A stretch of DNA of 64,000 bases, from assembly GCA_965249645.1 (NCBI GenBank), contig CBDFML010000008.1, positions 238,057-302,056 on the forward strand, read 5' to 3'. Position numbers and translations under genes: made by a program. The notes under the pieces are model-generated. The model saw nothing but the letters and a program-made list of their open reading frames with translations, did no database searches and was not told the DNA's origin. This document shows, piece after piece, positions 18,873-27,922 of the stretch. How positions within the stretch are numbered: position 1 is the first letter of the stretch; each line of letters opens with the position of its first letter. This DNA comes from CAVOEB01 sp965249645 (GTDB lineage: Bacteria; Pseudomonadota; Alphaproteobacteria; UBA828; JAPUJA01).

Positions 18873-19961
18873 TCACCTCAGTTTCAGGCTGGATAGGCCG
18901 ATCAGCGCGAGCATGACCGCGATAATCCAGAAGCGGATGACAATGGTGGACTCCGCCCAGCCCTTCTGTTCGAAATGATGGTGTAGCGGCGCCATGCGAA
19001 AAATCCGCCGTCCGGTCGTCCTGAACGACACCACCTGGACGATGACCGACGCGGTTTCGAGCACAAATAGCCCACCGATAATCGCAAGCACCAGCTCGTG
19101 CTTGGTGATGACGGCAACGGCGCCGATCGCCGCGCCCATGGAGAGCGAACCGGTGTCGCCCATGAACACCATGGCGGGCGGCGCGTTGAACCAGAGAAAG
19201 CCGAGGCTGGCTCCGACCAACGCACCGCAGAACACGGCCAACTCGCCGGCGCCGGCCACCGCGTGCAGCTGCAGATAGTCGGTAAAGACGGCGTTGCCGA
19301 CCACGTAGGCGATGGCCGCGAAACAGGCGGCGGCAATCATCACCGGCACGATGGCGAGGCCGTCGAGGCCGTCGGTCAGGTTGACCGCGTTGCTCGAGCC
19401 GACCAGGACGAACGCGGCGACGGGCAGGAACATCCAGCCGAGGTCGATCAGCAAATCCTTGGCAAAGGGGAGGGCGAGATGGGTGCCCAGCGAGTCGCCC
19501 AGCAGATGCATGACCCAGATCGACGCGCCGATCGCGATGGCGATTTCGGCGATGAGCTTGAGCTTGCCGGGAACCCCCCGGTGGCTGCGCCGGCGCAGCT
19601 TGAGAAAGTCGTCCGCGAAGCCTACCGCGCCGAAACCCAGGGTGACTGTAAGCACGACCCAGATGAAGCCATTGGTCAGGTCGGCCCACAGCAGGGTGCC
19701 TGTCGAGATACCGAGCAAGATGAGCACACCGCCCATGGTGGGGGTGCCGCGTTTGCTGACGAGGTGGCTTTCCGGGCCATCGTCGCGGATCGGCTGGCCT
19801 TCGCCCTGGCGGCGGCGCAGCGCGCGGATGATCAGCGGGCCGAACACGAAGCTGATCAGGATCGCGGTCAGCACCGCGCCGCCGGTGCGGAAAGTGAGGT
19901 AACGGAAAAGGTTGAAGAACCCCACGTCGTCGGCCAGCGGATAGAGCAGGTTGTAAAGCAT
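18873..19961 (-). CDS. mraY: Phospho-MurNAc-pentapeptide transferase MraY
   Basis: MraY moves phospho-MurNAc-pentapeptide from UDP to undecaprenyl phosphate, forming lipid I at the inner membrane. The 362 residues have about ten membrane segments. Diagnostic motifs are GTPTMGG, the Mg-binding GFADDFLK (Asp117-Asp118), NAVNLTDGLDGLA and the cytoplasmic MAPLHHHFEQKGWAE. The gene lies 18 bases after murF and 4 bases before murD. It is intact. Confidence 0.97.
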   Translation of the reverse strand: MLYNLLYPLADDVGFFNLFRYLTFRTGGAVLTAILISFVFGPLIIRALRRRQGEGQPIRDDGPESHLVSKRGTPTMGGVLILLGISTGTLLWADLTNGFIWVVLTVTLGFGAVGFADDFLKLRRRSHRGVPGKLKLIAEIAIAIGASIWVMHLLGDSLGTHLALPFAKDLLIDLGWMFLPVAAFVLVGSSNAVNLTDGLDGLAIVPVMIAAACFAAIAYVVGNAVFTDYLQLHAVAGAGELAVFCGALVGASLGFLWFNAPPAMVFMGDTGSLSMGAAIGAVAVITKHELVLAIIGGLFVLETASVIVQVVSFRTTGRRIFRMAPLHHHFEQKGWAESTIVIRFWIIAVMLALIGLSSLKLR

Positions 19962-19979
19962 GACCCGTCGCGTCCCCGT

Positions 19980-21413
19980 TCAACCGTTGACCACGCGACG
20001 CGACGGCGGTGCCGTTGCACCCCGGAGCAGGGCGTCGACCACGTACCCCATGCGGCTTCCCAGCGAGCCCTTGACCATGATCAGGTCGCCCGGCACGAGG
20101 GCGTCGAGCACGAGCGGGGCGAGGGTCTCGGAATCCACTGCATGGATGCCGCCAATCGAAGCGGGCAGGGCCTCGCGCAGCGCGTTCATCTGCTCGCCAC
20201 AGGTGAAGGCGAGGTTGACTCCGGCCGTCTCGACTGCCGTTGCGAGCCCGGCATGGAGCGCCGGGGCGTCGGGGCCCAGCTCAAGCATATCGCCCAGCAC
20301 CGCAATGCGCCGACCGCCCGCGCCGGGCCGAGCGGTGGCCAGCACCTCGAGCGCGGCGCGCACCGAGGCGGGGCTGGCGTTGTAACTCTCGTCGATCAGC
20401 TCGCCCATGCCGCCGTCGATCGCGAGACTGTGGCGGGCGCCACGGCCGGGCAGGGGCTTGAGCGCACCCAGCAGCGCGGCGGCGGCGGCGAGGTCGGCGC
20501 CCAGCGCCCGCGCCGCGGCCAGGACGCCGACGCTGTTGAGCGCCATATGGCGGCCGGGCAGGGCAAGGCGATACGCGAGCGGGCCGCCGTCGATGTCGAC
20601 CCGCAGCGTACTGTCCGTGGCGCCGGGCTCGATCTCGAGGAGTCGGGCGTCGGCGTCCGCGCTTGTGCCGAAACCCACGATGCGGGCGAGCCCGCAGGCG
20701 CGTGCGGCATCGGCCAGGCGGTCGAATTGCGGGTTATCACGGTTGAGCACCGCGACGCCGTCGGCAGTCATGCCCGCAAAGATCTCGGCCTTGGCGTCGG
20801 CGATTTCCTCGACCGAAGCGAAGGCGGCCAGATGGACTGCCTCGACGGCGGTGATCAGCGCGACGTCGGGAGCGATCAGTTCGGACAGCGGCGTCAGCTC
20901 GCCCGGATGGTTCATGCCCGCCTCGAAAACGCCGAAGGCGGCGTCCACCGGCAAGCGGGCCAGGCTCAGCGGGACACCGATATGGTTATTAAGGCTGCCC
21001 GTGCTGGCGTGGGTCGGGCCGCTCGATTCGAGAGCGAGGTGAAGCATTTCCTTGCTGCTCGTTTTGCCCACGCTGCCGGTAACCGCGGCGATCCCGGCAG
21101 AGCTCCGCCGGCGCGCCTCGCGGCCGAGGGCTTCGAGGGCGAGCCGCGTGTCGGCGACGCGCAGGCAGGCAGCGTCGGCGGTGAGCCCCACATCGGGCTG
21201 GCGCTCGATCATGACCGCGGCGGCACCCGCTTCGAGCGCGGCAGCAGCGTAATTGCAGCCGTCGAAGTTCGGCCCCTTGAGGGCGACGAACAGGTCGCCG
21301 GCCACAAGTGTGCGGCTGTCGACGGAGACGCCTGTCGCGCACCACTCGCCGCTGGCAAGGCCGCCGGTGGCGCGGGCCGCGTCGGCGGCGGTCCAGAGGG
21401 CGAAACCGGTCAT
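19980..21413 (-). CDS. murF: UDP-MurNAc-tripeptide--D-Ala-D-Ala ligase MurF
   Basis: MurF adds the D-Ala-D-Ala made by Ddl to the UDP-MurNAc tripeptide, completing the cytoplasmic precursor. The 477 residues show the N-terminal MurF domain (VSVDSRTLVAGDLFVALKGPNFDGCNY), the ATP-binding loop TGSVGKTSSKEML, NNHIGVPLSLAR, EAGMNHPGEL and the C-terminal DESYNASPASVRAAL. Its ATG overlaps the murE stop (ATGA). The order murE-murF-mraY is standard. Confidence 0.96.
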   Translation of the reverse strand: MTGFALWTAADAARATGGLASGEWCATGVSVDSRTLVAGDLFVALKGPNFDGCNYAAAALEAGAAAVMIERQPDVGLTADAACLRVADTRLALEALGREARRRSSAGIAAVTGSVGKTSSKEMLHLALESSGPTHASTGSLNNHIGVPLSLARLPVDAAFGVFEAGMNHPGELTPLSELIAPDVALITAVEAVHLAAFASVEEIADAKAEIFAGMTADGVAVLNRDNPQFDRLADAARACGLARIVGFGTSADADARLLEIEPGATDSTLRVDIDGGPLAYRLALPGRHMALNSVGVLAAARALGADLAAAAALLGALKPLPGRGARHSLAIDGGMGELIDESYNASPASVRAALEVLATARPGAGGRRIAVLGDMLELGPDAPALHAGLATAVETAGVNLAFTCGEQMNALREALPASIGGIHAVDSETLAPLVLDALVPGDLIMVKGSLGSRMGYVVDALLRGATAPPSRRVVNG

Positions 21414-22879
21414 GGGCGGGAACTCCCGAGGGCGCGAACGGCCCTGCGCGCGACCTCGGCGTCGTCGAACGGAATTACCTCGTCGCCGACGATCTGGCCG
21501 GTCTCGTGGCCCTTGCCGGCGAGCAGCAGCACGTCGCCGGCGAGCAGACCGGCGATGGCCTCGTGGATTGCATGGCCCCGGTCGGCGATCTCGCGCGCAT
21601 CCGGGCAGGCCTTGAGGATGGCGGCACGAATCGGCGCCGCCGCTTCGGTGCGGGGATTATCGTCGGTGACGACGACGGAATCGGCGAGCTCGGCGGCGGC
21701 CGTACCCATCAGGGGGCGTTTGCCCGTGTCGCGGTCGCCGCCGCAGCCGAACAGCACCACGAGGCGTCCCTTGGCGTGGGGACGCAGCGCGCGGAGCACG
21801 GTGGTCAACGCGTCGGGAGTGTGGGCGTAGTCGACGAACACCGGGGCGCCGTTCGGGCGCCGGGCGACGAGTTGCAGCCGGCCGGGCGCGCCCTGGAGGG
21901 CGGGCAGCGCGTCGAGCGCGGTGGCCGTGGCCACGCCGGTGGCCATGGCGAGGCCGAGCGCGGCCAGCAGGTTGAGCGCCTGGAAGCGACCAGCAAGGTC
22001 GATCTCCACCTCGTGGCGGGCGCCCTCGAGAGCGAGGGTGAGCTGCTGGCCCGCTTCGAGCGGCTGGGCGGCGCACAGCCGGATATCGGCGTCGCGCTCG
22101 CCATAGGTGATGAGGTCGTGGCCGCGCCGTCGGCAGACCTCGGCCAGGGCGTCGAACTCGGGCACGTCGACGTTGAGCACGGCAACGCCGCTCTCGGCCA
22201 TAACCGTGTCGAACAAGCGCTGCTTGGCTGCGAAGTAGCTTGCCGTATCGGCGTGATAGTCGAAATGGTCGCGACTCAGGTTGGTGAAGGCGGCGGCAGC
22301 GAGGCGCACGCCGTCGAGCCGGCACTGGTCGAGGCCGTGGGACGAAGCCTCCATGGCGAGATAGTCGACGCCGTGGTCGACCAGCTCACTCAACGCCTTG
22401 TGCAACGCCACCGGATCGGGCGTGGTGTGGCGGAGCGCGCTTGAATAACCCGCCGCGGTGATGCCCAGGCTGCCCAGGCTGGCGGCGTTGTGCCCGGCGT
22501 GAGACCAGATCTGGCGAGTGAACACGGCGACCGAGGTTTTGCCGTTGGTGCCGGTGACGGCGGCGATGGTGCGCGGCTGCTCGGGATAGAAGCGCGCCGC
22601 CATCAGAGCGAGACGGCGGCGCGGGTTGACGTCGGTCAAAAATTGGACCGGGCTGTGATCGGGTGGCAGCGCGGTGCCCGGCGGCGCCAGTACCGCCACC
22701 GCACCGTGGCGGAGCGCATCCGAAATGTAATTGGCGCCGCAGGCTTTTTGGCCCTGCAGCGCCGCAAACAGATAGCCGTCCTCGACCTCCCGGGAGTCCG
22801 CGGCGAGGCCCCGGATTTCCACATCCTCTGGCCCGCCGGCACCACCGGTCGCGCCGTTGATCAGATCAGAAAGACGCAA
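21410..22879 (-). CDS. murE: UDP-MurNAc-L-Ala-D-Glu--meso-diaminopimelate ligase MurE
   Basis: MurE adds the third peptide residue. The motif DDNPRTE in the C-terminal domain is the one that selects meso-diaminopimelate, as expected for a Gram-negative wall. The P-loop is AVTGTNGKTSVAVFTRQ, and SSHGLDQCRLDGV and RDHFDYH are present. The open frame reaches 23044 but that part overlaps ftsI and is not MurE-like. I place the start at a rare TTG (22879; LRLSDLING), with GAGG six bases upstream. This gives 489 residues and a 14-base overlap with ftsI. The TTG start could limit MurE translation relative to its neighbours. Confidence 0.93.
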   Translation of the reverse strand: MRLSDLINGATGGAGGPEDVEIRGLAADSREVEDGYLFAALQGQKACGANYISDALRHGAVAVLAPPGTALPPDHSPVQFLTDVNPRRRLALMAARFYPEQPRTIAAVTGTNGKTSVAVFTRQIWSHAGHNAASLGSLGITAAGYSSALRHTTPDPVALHKALSELVDHGVDYLAMEASSHGLDQCRLDGVRLAAAAFTNLSRDHFDYHADTASYFAAKQRLFDTVMAESGVAVLNVDVPEFDALAEVCRRRGHDLITYGERDADIRLCAAQPLEAGQQLTLALEGARHEVEIDLAGRFQALNLLAALGLAMATGVATATALDALPALQGAPGRLQLVARRPNGAPVFVDYAHTPDALTTVLRALRPHAKGRLVVLFGCGGDRDTGKRPLMGTAAAELADSVVVTDDNPRTEAAAPIRAAILKACPDAREIADRGHAIHEAIAGLLAGDVLLLAGKGHETGQIVGDEVIPFDDAEVARRAVRALGSSRP

Positions 22880-24632
22880 GCTCGGCCTCCTCGCTGCCAA
22901 TCGTGATGAGAACATCCTCGGCGTCGGGCTTCGCGTCCGGGCCTGCCGGCGTGACGCCCAGCAACGGTCCGATGCGCGAGACCACGCGCCCGACGGAGGG
23001 GGCCGCGGTCCAGCCCGCGGTCGCGTAGCCGAAGGTCTTGGCATTGCCGTGGGGCTCGTCGACCATGACGAGCACGACGTAGCGAGGCGCGTCCATGGGG
23101 AAGGCGCCGACGAACGAGGTGATCAGCGCCTTGCGCTCGTAACTGCCGGCAACGACTTTTTCCGACGTGCCGGTCTTGCCGCCCAATTGGAAGCCGGGCG
23201 CGGCGGCGTTCTTGCCGATGCCTTCGTCGACCACCAGGCGGAGCAGGGCGCGCATGATGTCGGACGTTTCGGGCCGGATCACGGGCACGCCGGGCGCCGC
23301 CGTTGCGCCATCCCGTTTCAGCAGCGTCGCGGGCCGAAGCAGGCCGCCGTTGATCATCGCCGCCGTGGCCCGCGCCAGGTTGAGCGGCGGTACCGCGATG
23401 CCGTGACCGAACGAAATAGTCATGGTGTTGATATCGCGCCAGGGCGAGGGTGCCAATGGCGCGCCCAGCTCGGGCAGCTCGATTTCAGGCGCATTGAGCA
23501 GGCCGAGAGAGCCGAGGAAGGTGCGCTGGCGCTCGGTGCCGATGTCGATCGCCATTTTCGCCGCGCCGATGTTGGACGAATACATGAAGATCTCGGGCAC
23601 CGTGAGGAATCGGTTCTCGGGGTGGTAGTCGCGAATCAAGTAGCGCGAGATCTTGATCGGCTCGCTCACGTCGTAGCCGTCGCTCAGCGTCACCACGCCC
23701 GAATCGAGCGCGGCCGCGAGCGTGAAGGTCTTGAAGGTCGAGCCCATCTCGTAGACGCCCAGGGTCGTTCGGTTGAAGCGTGCGTTGGCGTCGGGTTGGC
23801 CCGGCAGGTTGGGGTCGAAATCGGGCAGGCTGACCATCGCCAACACCTCGCCCGTCTCCACGTCAAGCACCAGCCCGGCCGCGCCCAGTGCCTCGAACTC
23901 GACGACCGCTGCGGACAGCTCCTCGTGCAGCACATGCTGGACCCGCAGGTCGATGGACAGCGCCAGCGGCTCGCCCTGTTGCGCCGCCTCGCCGGCGAGA
24001 CGGGAATCGAGCGCCAGCTCGAGACCCGCAAGACCCCGGTTGTCGATTCCCGTGTAGCCCAGCGCGTGGGCGAGCAGGGGGCCGTGGGGATAGATCCGGC
24101 GCTCATCGCGCTCGAAGGCCAGGCCGGGCAGGCCCAGCCGGTTGATCTCATATTGCTGGCGCGGCGTCAGGTGGCGCTTGATCCAGACGAAGCGGCGGTC
24201 CGCCGTCAGCTTGGCGAGCAGCGCGTCGTAGCCGAGCTCGGGCAGCACCGCGACGAGGCGTGAAGCCGCCTCCTCAACGTCGAGCACCAGTGCGGGATCG
24301 GCGTAGAGCGACGCGGCGGGCAGGTTGGTCGCGATCAGCACGCCGTTGCGGTCGACAATGTCGGCGCGCGCGCTGGAATAGCCCGCCTCGTCTTCGCCGT
24401 GGTGGGCCAACGGCCGATAATCGGCGCCGAACAGCGACACCTTGATGAGCTGGCCGCCGACCACCGCGAAGGCCAGGGCGAACAACGCGCCGGCCACGAC
24501 AAGGCGGAATCGGCCGGTCTCGATCGCCTGTTTGCGGGTGCCCTCGAGCTCAACGCGCAGGAACGAGCGCGTCGCCACCCGGCCCAGGTCGTCCCTGCGG
24601 CGGCGGCGGCGAAGGCGGCGGAACAATTTCAT
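22866..24632 (-). CDS. ftsI: Peptidoglycan D,D-transpeptidase FtsI (PBP3)
   Basis: FtsI is the class B penicillin-binding protein that cross-links septal peptidoglycan together with FtsW. Of 588 residues, a basic cytoplasmic N-terminus (RRLRRRRRRDD) precedes one membrane segment (LVVAGALFALAFAVVGG). The pedestal domain covers about 60-235. The transpeptidase domain has the acyl-serine motif STFK, the SSN triad (MYSSNIGAAKM) and KTGTS. The start overlaps ftsL by ATGA, and the end overlaps murE by 14 bases. Confidence 0.95.
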   Translation of the reverse strand: MKLFRRLRRRRRRDDLGRVATRSFLRVELEGTRKQAIETGRFRLVVAGALFALAFAVVGGQLIKVSLFGADYRPLAHHGEDEAGYSSARADIVDRNGVLIATNLPAASLYADPALVLDVEEAASRLVAVLPELGYDALLAKLTADRRFVWIKRHLTPRQQYEINRLGLPGLAFERDERRIYPHGPLLAHALGYTGIDNRGLAGLELALDSRLAGEAAQQGEPLALSIDLRVQHVLHEELSAAVVEFEALGAAGLVLDVETGEVLAMVSLPDFDPNLPGQPDANARFNRTTLGVYEMGSTFKTFTLAAALDSGVVTLSDGYDVSEPIKISRYLIRDYHPENRFLTVPEIFMYSSNIGAAKMAIDIGTERQRTFLGSLGLLNAPEIELPELGAPLAPSPWRDINTMTISFGHGIAVPPLNLARATAAMINGGLLRPATLLKRDGATAAPGVPVIRPETSDIMRALLRLVVDEGIGKNAAAPGFQLGGKTGTSEKVVAGSYERKALITSFVGAFPMDAPRYVVLVMVDEPHGNAKTFGYATAGWTAAPSVGRVVSRIGPLLGVTPAGPDAKPDAEDVLITIGSEEAELASF

Positions 24633-24967
24633 TGGCTGACCGTCAGCACCGGCAGATCGGACGCGTCGGTGGGCACCGGCGTATCACCGCCCTCGCGCCG
24701 GGGCAGGGCGTTGAGGCTGATGAGCTGCGAGCCCTCGATCGGGCGCAGGTCGAGATGGCGTGCGGCCAGCGTCTGCAACCGTTCGGGCCGGTTGAGATAG
24801 CTCCACTCGGCTTCCAGCACGTGGATAGCCTGCTGGTTTGCGGTGATCGAACGGGTCAGGGCGTCGCGCTCCTCTTCCAGATGCCGCACCTCGTAAGACA
24901 CGATAAAAACACCGAACGCCAGGGCGACGGTGATTCCGAGCCACAAAAGGGTTGCCGGGCGATTCAT
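24629..24967 (-). CDS. ftsL: Cell division protein FtsL
   Basis: FtsL is a small bitopic protein that, with FtsB, bridges FtsQ to FtsW/FtsI. The product has 112 residues from the ATG at 24967, which overlaps the rsmH stop (ATGA). It has a very short cytoplasmic end, one membrane segment (LLWLGITVALAFGVFIVSY), then a heptad-like coiled coil (VRHLEEERDALTRSITANQ and following residues) and the WSYLNRPERLQTLAARHLDL stretch, where the LxxPxRLExLA pattern is diagnostic of FtsL. Primary sequence is otherwise poorly conserved; position between rsmH and ftsI supports the call. Confidence 0.88.
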   Translation of the reverse strand: MNRPATLLWLGITVALAFGVFIVSYEVRHLEEERDALTRSITANQQAIHVLEAEWSYLNRPERLQTLAARHLDLRPIEGSQLISLNALPRREGGDTPVPTDASDLPVLTVSQ

Positions 24968-25926
24968 GCCGCTTCCCTGGTGGGCCAACTGGGGGCGGCA
25001 GTCCTTTCGGCGATCCTGAGCCGCGCCGAACGCGCCCGGGGGTTGGCGGCGATCTCCGCGGCGTCGGGACGTATCGCCCGGCGGGAGATCAATGTGAAGG
25101 ACGGTTGCGGCGAATTTGTGGCAGCGTCGGGCTGGTGCCGGCTGGGTCGCGCGGCCTGCCCGGCGCGCAGAAACAGAAAGCTCTTTACGCGGCGGTCCTC
25201 GAGCGAATGGTAGGAGACCACCGCGAGGCGCCCGGCCGGTGCGAGCAGCCGCTCGGCCGCGCTCAGGACCCGGTCGATTTCGGCCAGCTCGTCGTTGACC
25301 GCGATACGCAACGCCTGGAAGGTGCGGGTCGCGGGGTCGATGCCGTCCTTGGCCCGGCGGACCACCCGGCGTACGATCTGGGCCAGCTCGCCGGTCCGCG
25401 TGATGGGACGCTCAGTGCGGGCCTCGACGATGGCGCGGGCAACCGCCCTTGAGCGGCGTTCCTCGCCGTAGCGGAAGATGATGTCGGCGAGCTCGGTCTC
25501 GTCCGCCCGGTTGACCAGATCGGCGGCGCTCTCGCCGCCGGCGTCCATGCGCATGTCGAGCGGGCCGTCCGAAGCGAAGGAAAAACCGCGCACCGGGTCG
25601 GCGATCTGGGTCGACGACAGGCCGAGATCGAGGGCGATGCCTTGGACGAGCCTTATACCGCGGTCCTCCAACAGCGCCTCGAGATCGCCAAACCGTCCGC
25701 TGACCAGGGTAAAGCGGCCGGGACAATCGGCGGCCAGCGCGTCACCGCGCGCCCGCGCGTCAGGGTCGCGGTCAATCGCCCAGACCCGGCAATCGGCGGC
25801 TTCTAGCAAGGCACGGCTGTAACCGCCGGCGCCGAACGTGCCGTCGACGTAGATTGCGCTGTCGGCGGGTGCGAGGGCGGCGATCACTTCGGCGAGCAGG
25901 ACGGGGGTGTGGCCCTGGAGGGTCAT
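24964..25926 (-). CDS. rsmH: 16S rRNA (cytosine1402-N4)-methyltransferase RsmH (MraW)
   Basis: RsmH methylates N4 of C1402 in 16S rRNA, in the ribosomal P site. The 320 residues fit the family: HTPVLLAEVIAAL, the SAM-binding motif I YVDGTFGAGGYSRALL, AIDRDPDA, LDLGLSSTQIADPVRGFSF, and the later RTFQALRIAVNDEL. The start overlaps mraZ by ATGA and the stop overlaps ftsL by ATGA. The mraZ-rsmH-ftsL order is the classical head of the dcw cluster. Confidence 0.96.
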   Translation of the reverse strand: MTLQGHTPVLLAEVIAALAPADSAIYVDGTFGAGGYSRALLEAADCRVWAIDRDPDARARGDALAADCPGRFTLVSGRFGDLEALLEDRGIRLVQGIALDLGLSSTQIADPVRGFSFASDGPLDMRMDAGGESAADLVNRADETELADIIFRYGEERRSRAVARAIVEARTERPITRTGELAQIVRRVVRRAKDGIDPATRTFQALRIAVNDELAEIDRVLSAAERLLAPAGRLAVVSYHSLEDRRVKSFLFLRAGQAARPSRHQPDAATNSPQPSFTLISRRAIRPDAAEIAANPRARSARLRIAERTAAPSWPTREAA

Positions 25927-26384
25927 GAATCGCTCCCGGCGGAGCCGAGCAGCGCGGCCTCGCTCGCGGCCTTCTCGCTGACCTCGCGGTCGTAGGCGGC
26001 AAAGCGCTCCGGATTCCAGATCAGGAAGGTCTGGCCCATGGCGACAAACTTTGCGCGCTCGGTGATGCCGGCGTGGTCGAGGAACTCGCCGGGAAGCATG
26101 ACGCGCCCGGCGTCGTCGAACGGCATCTGCAGGCTGCGACCGAAGATCGCGGTAGCGAGGGTGCGATGGCCGGGCGTGAAGGGATTGAGGGTGTTGATTC
26201 GGTCGTTCAGGCGTTCGAGCCAGTCGATGCCGCAGGCCTCCACCGCGGCGACGCCGTCGAAGGCGGGGTAGGCGACGATGCCGGAAAAGCTTTGTTCGCG
26301 CAGCGCGGCACGGAATCGTGCCGGCACGGAAACCCGGCCCTTGCTATCGACCTTGTTTTCGTATGTTCCAACGAACAACGCCAC
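25923..26384 (-). CDS. mraZ: Transcriptional regulator MraZ
   Basis: MraZ is a ring-forming DNA-binding protein with two SpoVT/AbrB-like modules that controls the dcw promoter. The start is GTG at 26384, after GGGGGGCG, giving 153 residues; the frame extends to 26453 but that segment does not resemble MraZ. Both DNA-contact motifs are present: DSKGRVSVPARFR in the first half and DDAGRVMLPGEFL in the second. About 100 bases upstream are four TGGG boxes on a strict 10-base repeat, matching the known MraZ operator type, so autoregulation is likely. Confidence 0.94.
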   Translation of the reverse strand: MALFVGTYENKVDSKGRVSVPARFRAALREQSFSGIVAYPAFDGVAAVEACGIDWLERLNDRINTLNPFTPGHRTLATAIFGRSLQMPFDDAGRVMLPGEFLDHAGITERAKFVAMGQTFLIWNPERFAAYDREVSEKAASEAALLGSAGSDS

Positions 26385-26484
26385 GTTACGCCCCCCGTGA
26401 GGCCAGGATTTCCGCCGGTTTTTTGGCCGGACGGTGAGTCCCGTCGAGTCCAAATCGAGCCATCGTGCAGGAGTCGGTCCGATA

Positions 26485-26524
26485 TGGGATTAAATGGGAT
26501 ATCATGGGATATCATGGGCGTCAA
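26485..26524 (-). promoter_or_regulatory. dcw promoter with four MraZ boxes
   Basis: TGGG occurs at 26485, 26495, 26505 and 26515, exactly 10 bases apart, and the first three are TGGGAT. MraZ is known to bind TGGGN repeats separated by five bases. On the transcribed (minus) strand a -35-like TTGACG (26519-26524) is followed, 17 bases on, by TATCCC, so the boxes cover the spacer and the weak -10. The TGGG motifs are on the strand opposite to the genes. The promoter hexamers are my inference; the repeat is plain. Confidence 0.75.
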
Positions 26525-26750
26525 TTACTTAATCAAATATTAATGCAGTCAGACCAAGCAGTTACCACTACTCGTTGCGGTCGTTAATGAGATCGCAATA
26601 TCTGGATCATGAAACGGAGCGAGGACGGGCAAAAGCTCTTGCCTAAATCGTGTTCTATTTTTGTTCTTTTTCTTAACGATTTCGTCCAAGGTGCTCTGGA
26701 ACAAGGAGATTATCCGCGTGCCGGGAAAAATTGCATGGCAAGTAAAAGAC

Positions 26751-27162
<412 letters not shown>

Positions 27163-27164
27163 AC

Positions 27165-27197
27165 GTTATAGGTGGCGCAGCCGCGCCAAGTCGTCAA
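27165..27197 (-). promoter_or_regulatory. Possible rnpB promoter
   Basis: On the minus strand TTGACG (27192-27197, overlapping the amidase stop codon region) and TATAAC (27165-27170) lie just before the RNase P RNA. Their 21-base spacing is longer than optimal, and TATAAC is only 2 bases from helix P1, so either the real -10 differs or the RNA start is slightly further in. A weak call. Confidence 0.25.
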
Positions 27198-27922
27198 GAG
27201 AGCTGCGCGAGGAGTGCAAAGAGAAGCTGGCTCGTTTGCGGGTCAGCGAGGCCGTCGACCCTGCGGGGGCGGAAATGGCGCTGGAACGCCGCCACGACGG
27301 CTTCCATCTGTTCGCCATAGCTCCCGTCGAGGCCAAGGTCGTAGCCGTAATCAGCCAGCGCGCGCTGCAGGTCGTGCACCGCACTGCCGCCGTCGCCAGG
27401 ACCGAGACGAAGGCCGAGCTCACCGGCGACGGGACGCCGGTCCGGCCACAGCCCGATCCCCGCCGCGGCGAGACGGGCCCAGTCGAACAGCTCGCCGGGA
27501 TCGATCTTGCGCCCGGGCGCTACGTCCGAATGCCCGACCACGTTGCGCGCCGGGATCGGCCAGCGCGACAGGATATCCGACCCCAGCGCCTCGCAGGCCG
27601 CCATCTGGGCCTCGGGAAACAGACGGTAGCCGAGCTCGTGACCCGGATTGACCAGCTCCACGCCGATCGATGCGCCGTTGACGTCCCGGACGCCGCGCCA
27701 GCACGCGACGCCTGCATGCCAGGCGCGCTCGGATTCGGCGACCAGCGGCGTGACCGCGCCGTCTTCATCGATCACGTAGTGGGCGCTGACCTTGGCCGCC
27801 GGGTCGCACAGCCGGTCGAACGCGTTGTCCCTGTCCACCATGCCCGTGTAGTGAAAGACGAGCATGTCGACGGGCCGTCCCTCGGGCCGCGCGTCGAAAT
27901 TGGGCGAGTGGCACCCGCTCAC
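27194..27922 (-). CDS. AmpD-like N-acetylmuramoyl-L-alanine amidase with peptidoglycan-binding domain
   Basis: A zinc amidase of the amidase_2 family that cleaves between MurNAc (or anhydro-MurNAc) and L-Ala, acting in wall turnover and recycling. The 242-residue product starts with GTG at 27922, overlapping the stop of the transporter gene (GTGA); the frame is open further up but is not amidase-like there. SPNFDARP and MLVFHYTGM contain the first zinc ligand (His24). VSAHYVIDEDG and the second ligand group GHSDVAPGRKIDPG follow. The last 70 residues form a PGB_1-type domain (AVHDLQRALADYGYDLGLDG). No signal peptide is visible, which fits a cytoplasmic recycling enzyme. Substrate choice cannot be read from the sequence. 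Confidence 0.88.
   Translation of the reverse strand: MSGCHSPNFDARPEGRPVDMLVFHYTGMVDRDNAFDRLCDPAAKVSAHYVIDEDGAVTPLVAESERAWHAGVACWRGVRDVNGASIGVELVNPGHELGYRLFPEAQMAACEALGSDILSRWPIPARNVVGHSDVAPGRKIDPGELFDWARLAAAGIGLWPDRRPVAGELGLRLGPGDGGSAVHDLQRALADYGYDLGLDGSYGEQMEAVVAAFQRHFRPRRVDGLADPQTSQLLFALLAQLS

Noticed and set aside
19098..21830. Very long plus-strand open frame (910 codons) over mraY, murF and murE
   Set aside because: It lies opposite three well-supported wall genes and shows no domain; a GC-rich shadow frame.
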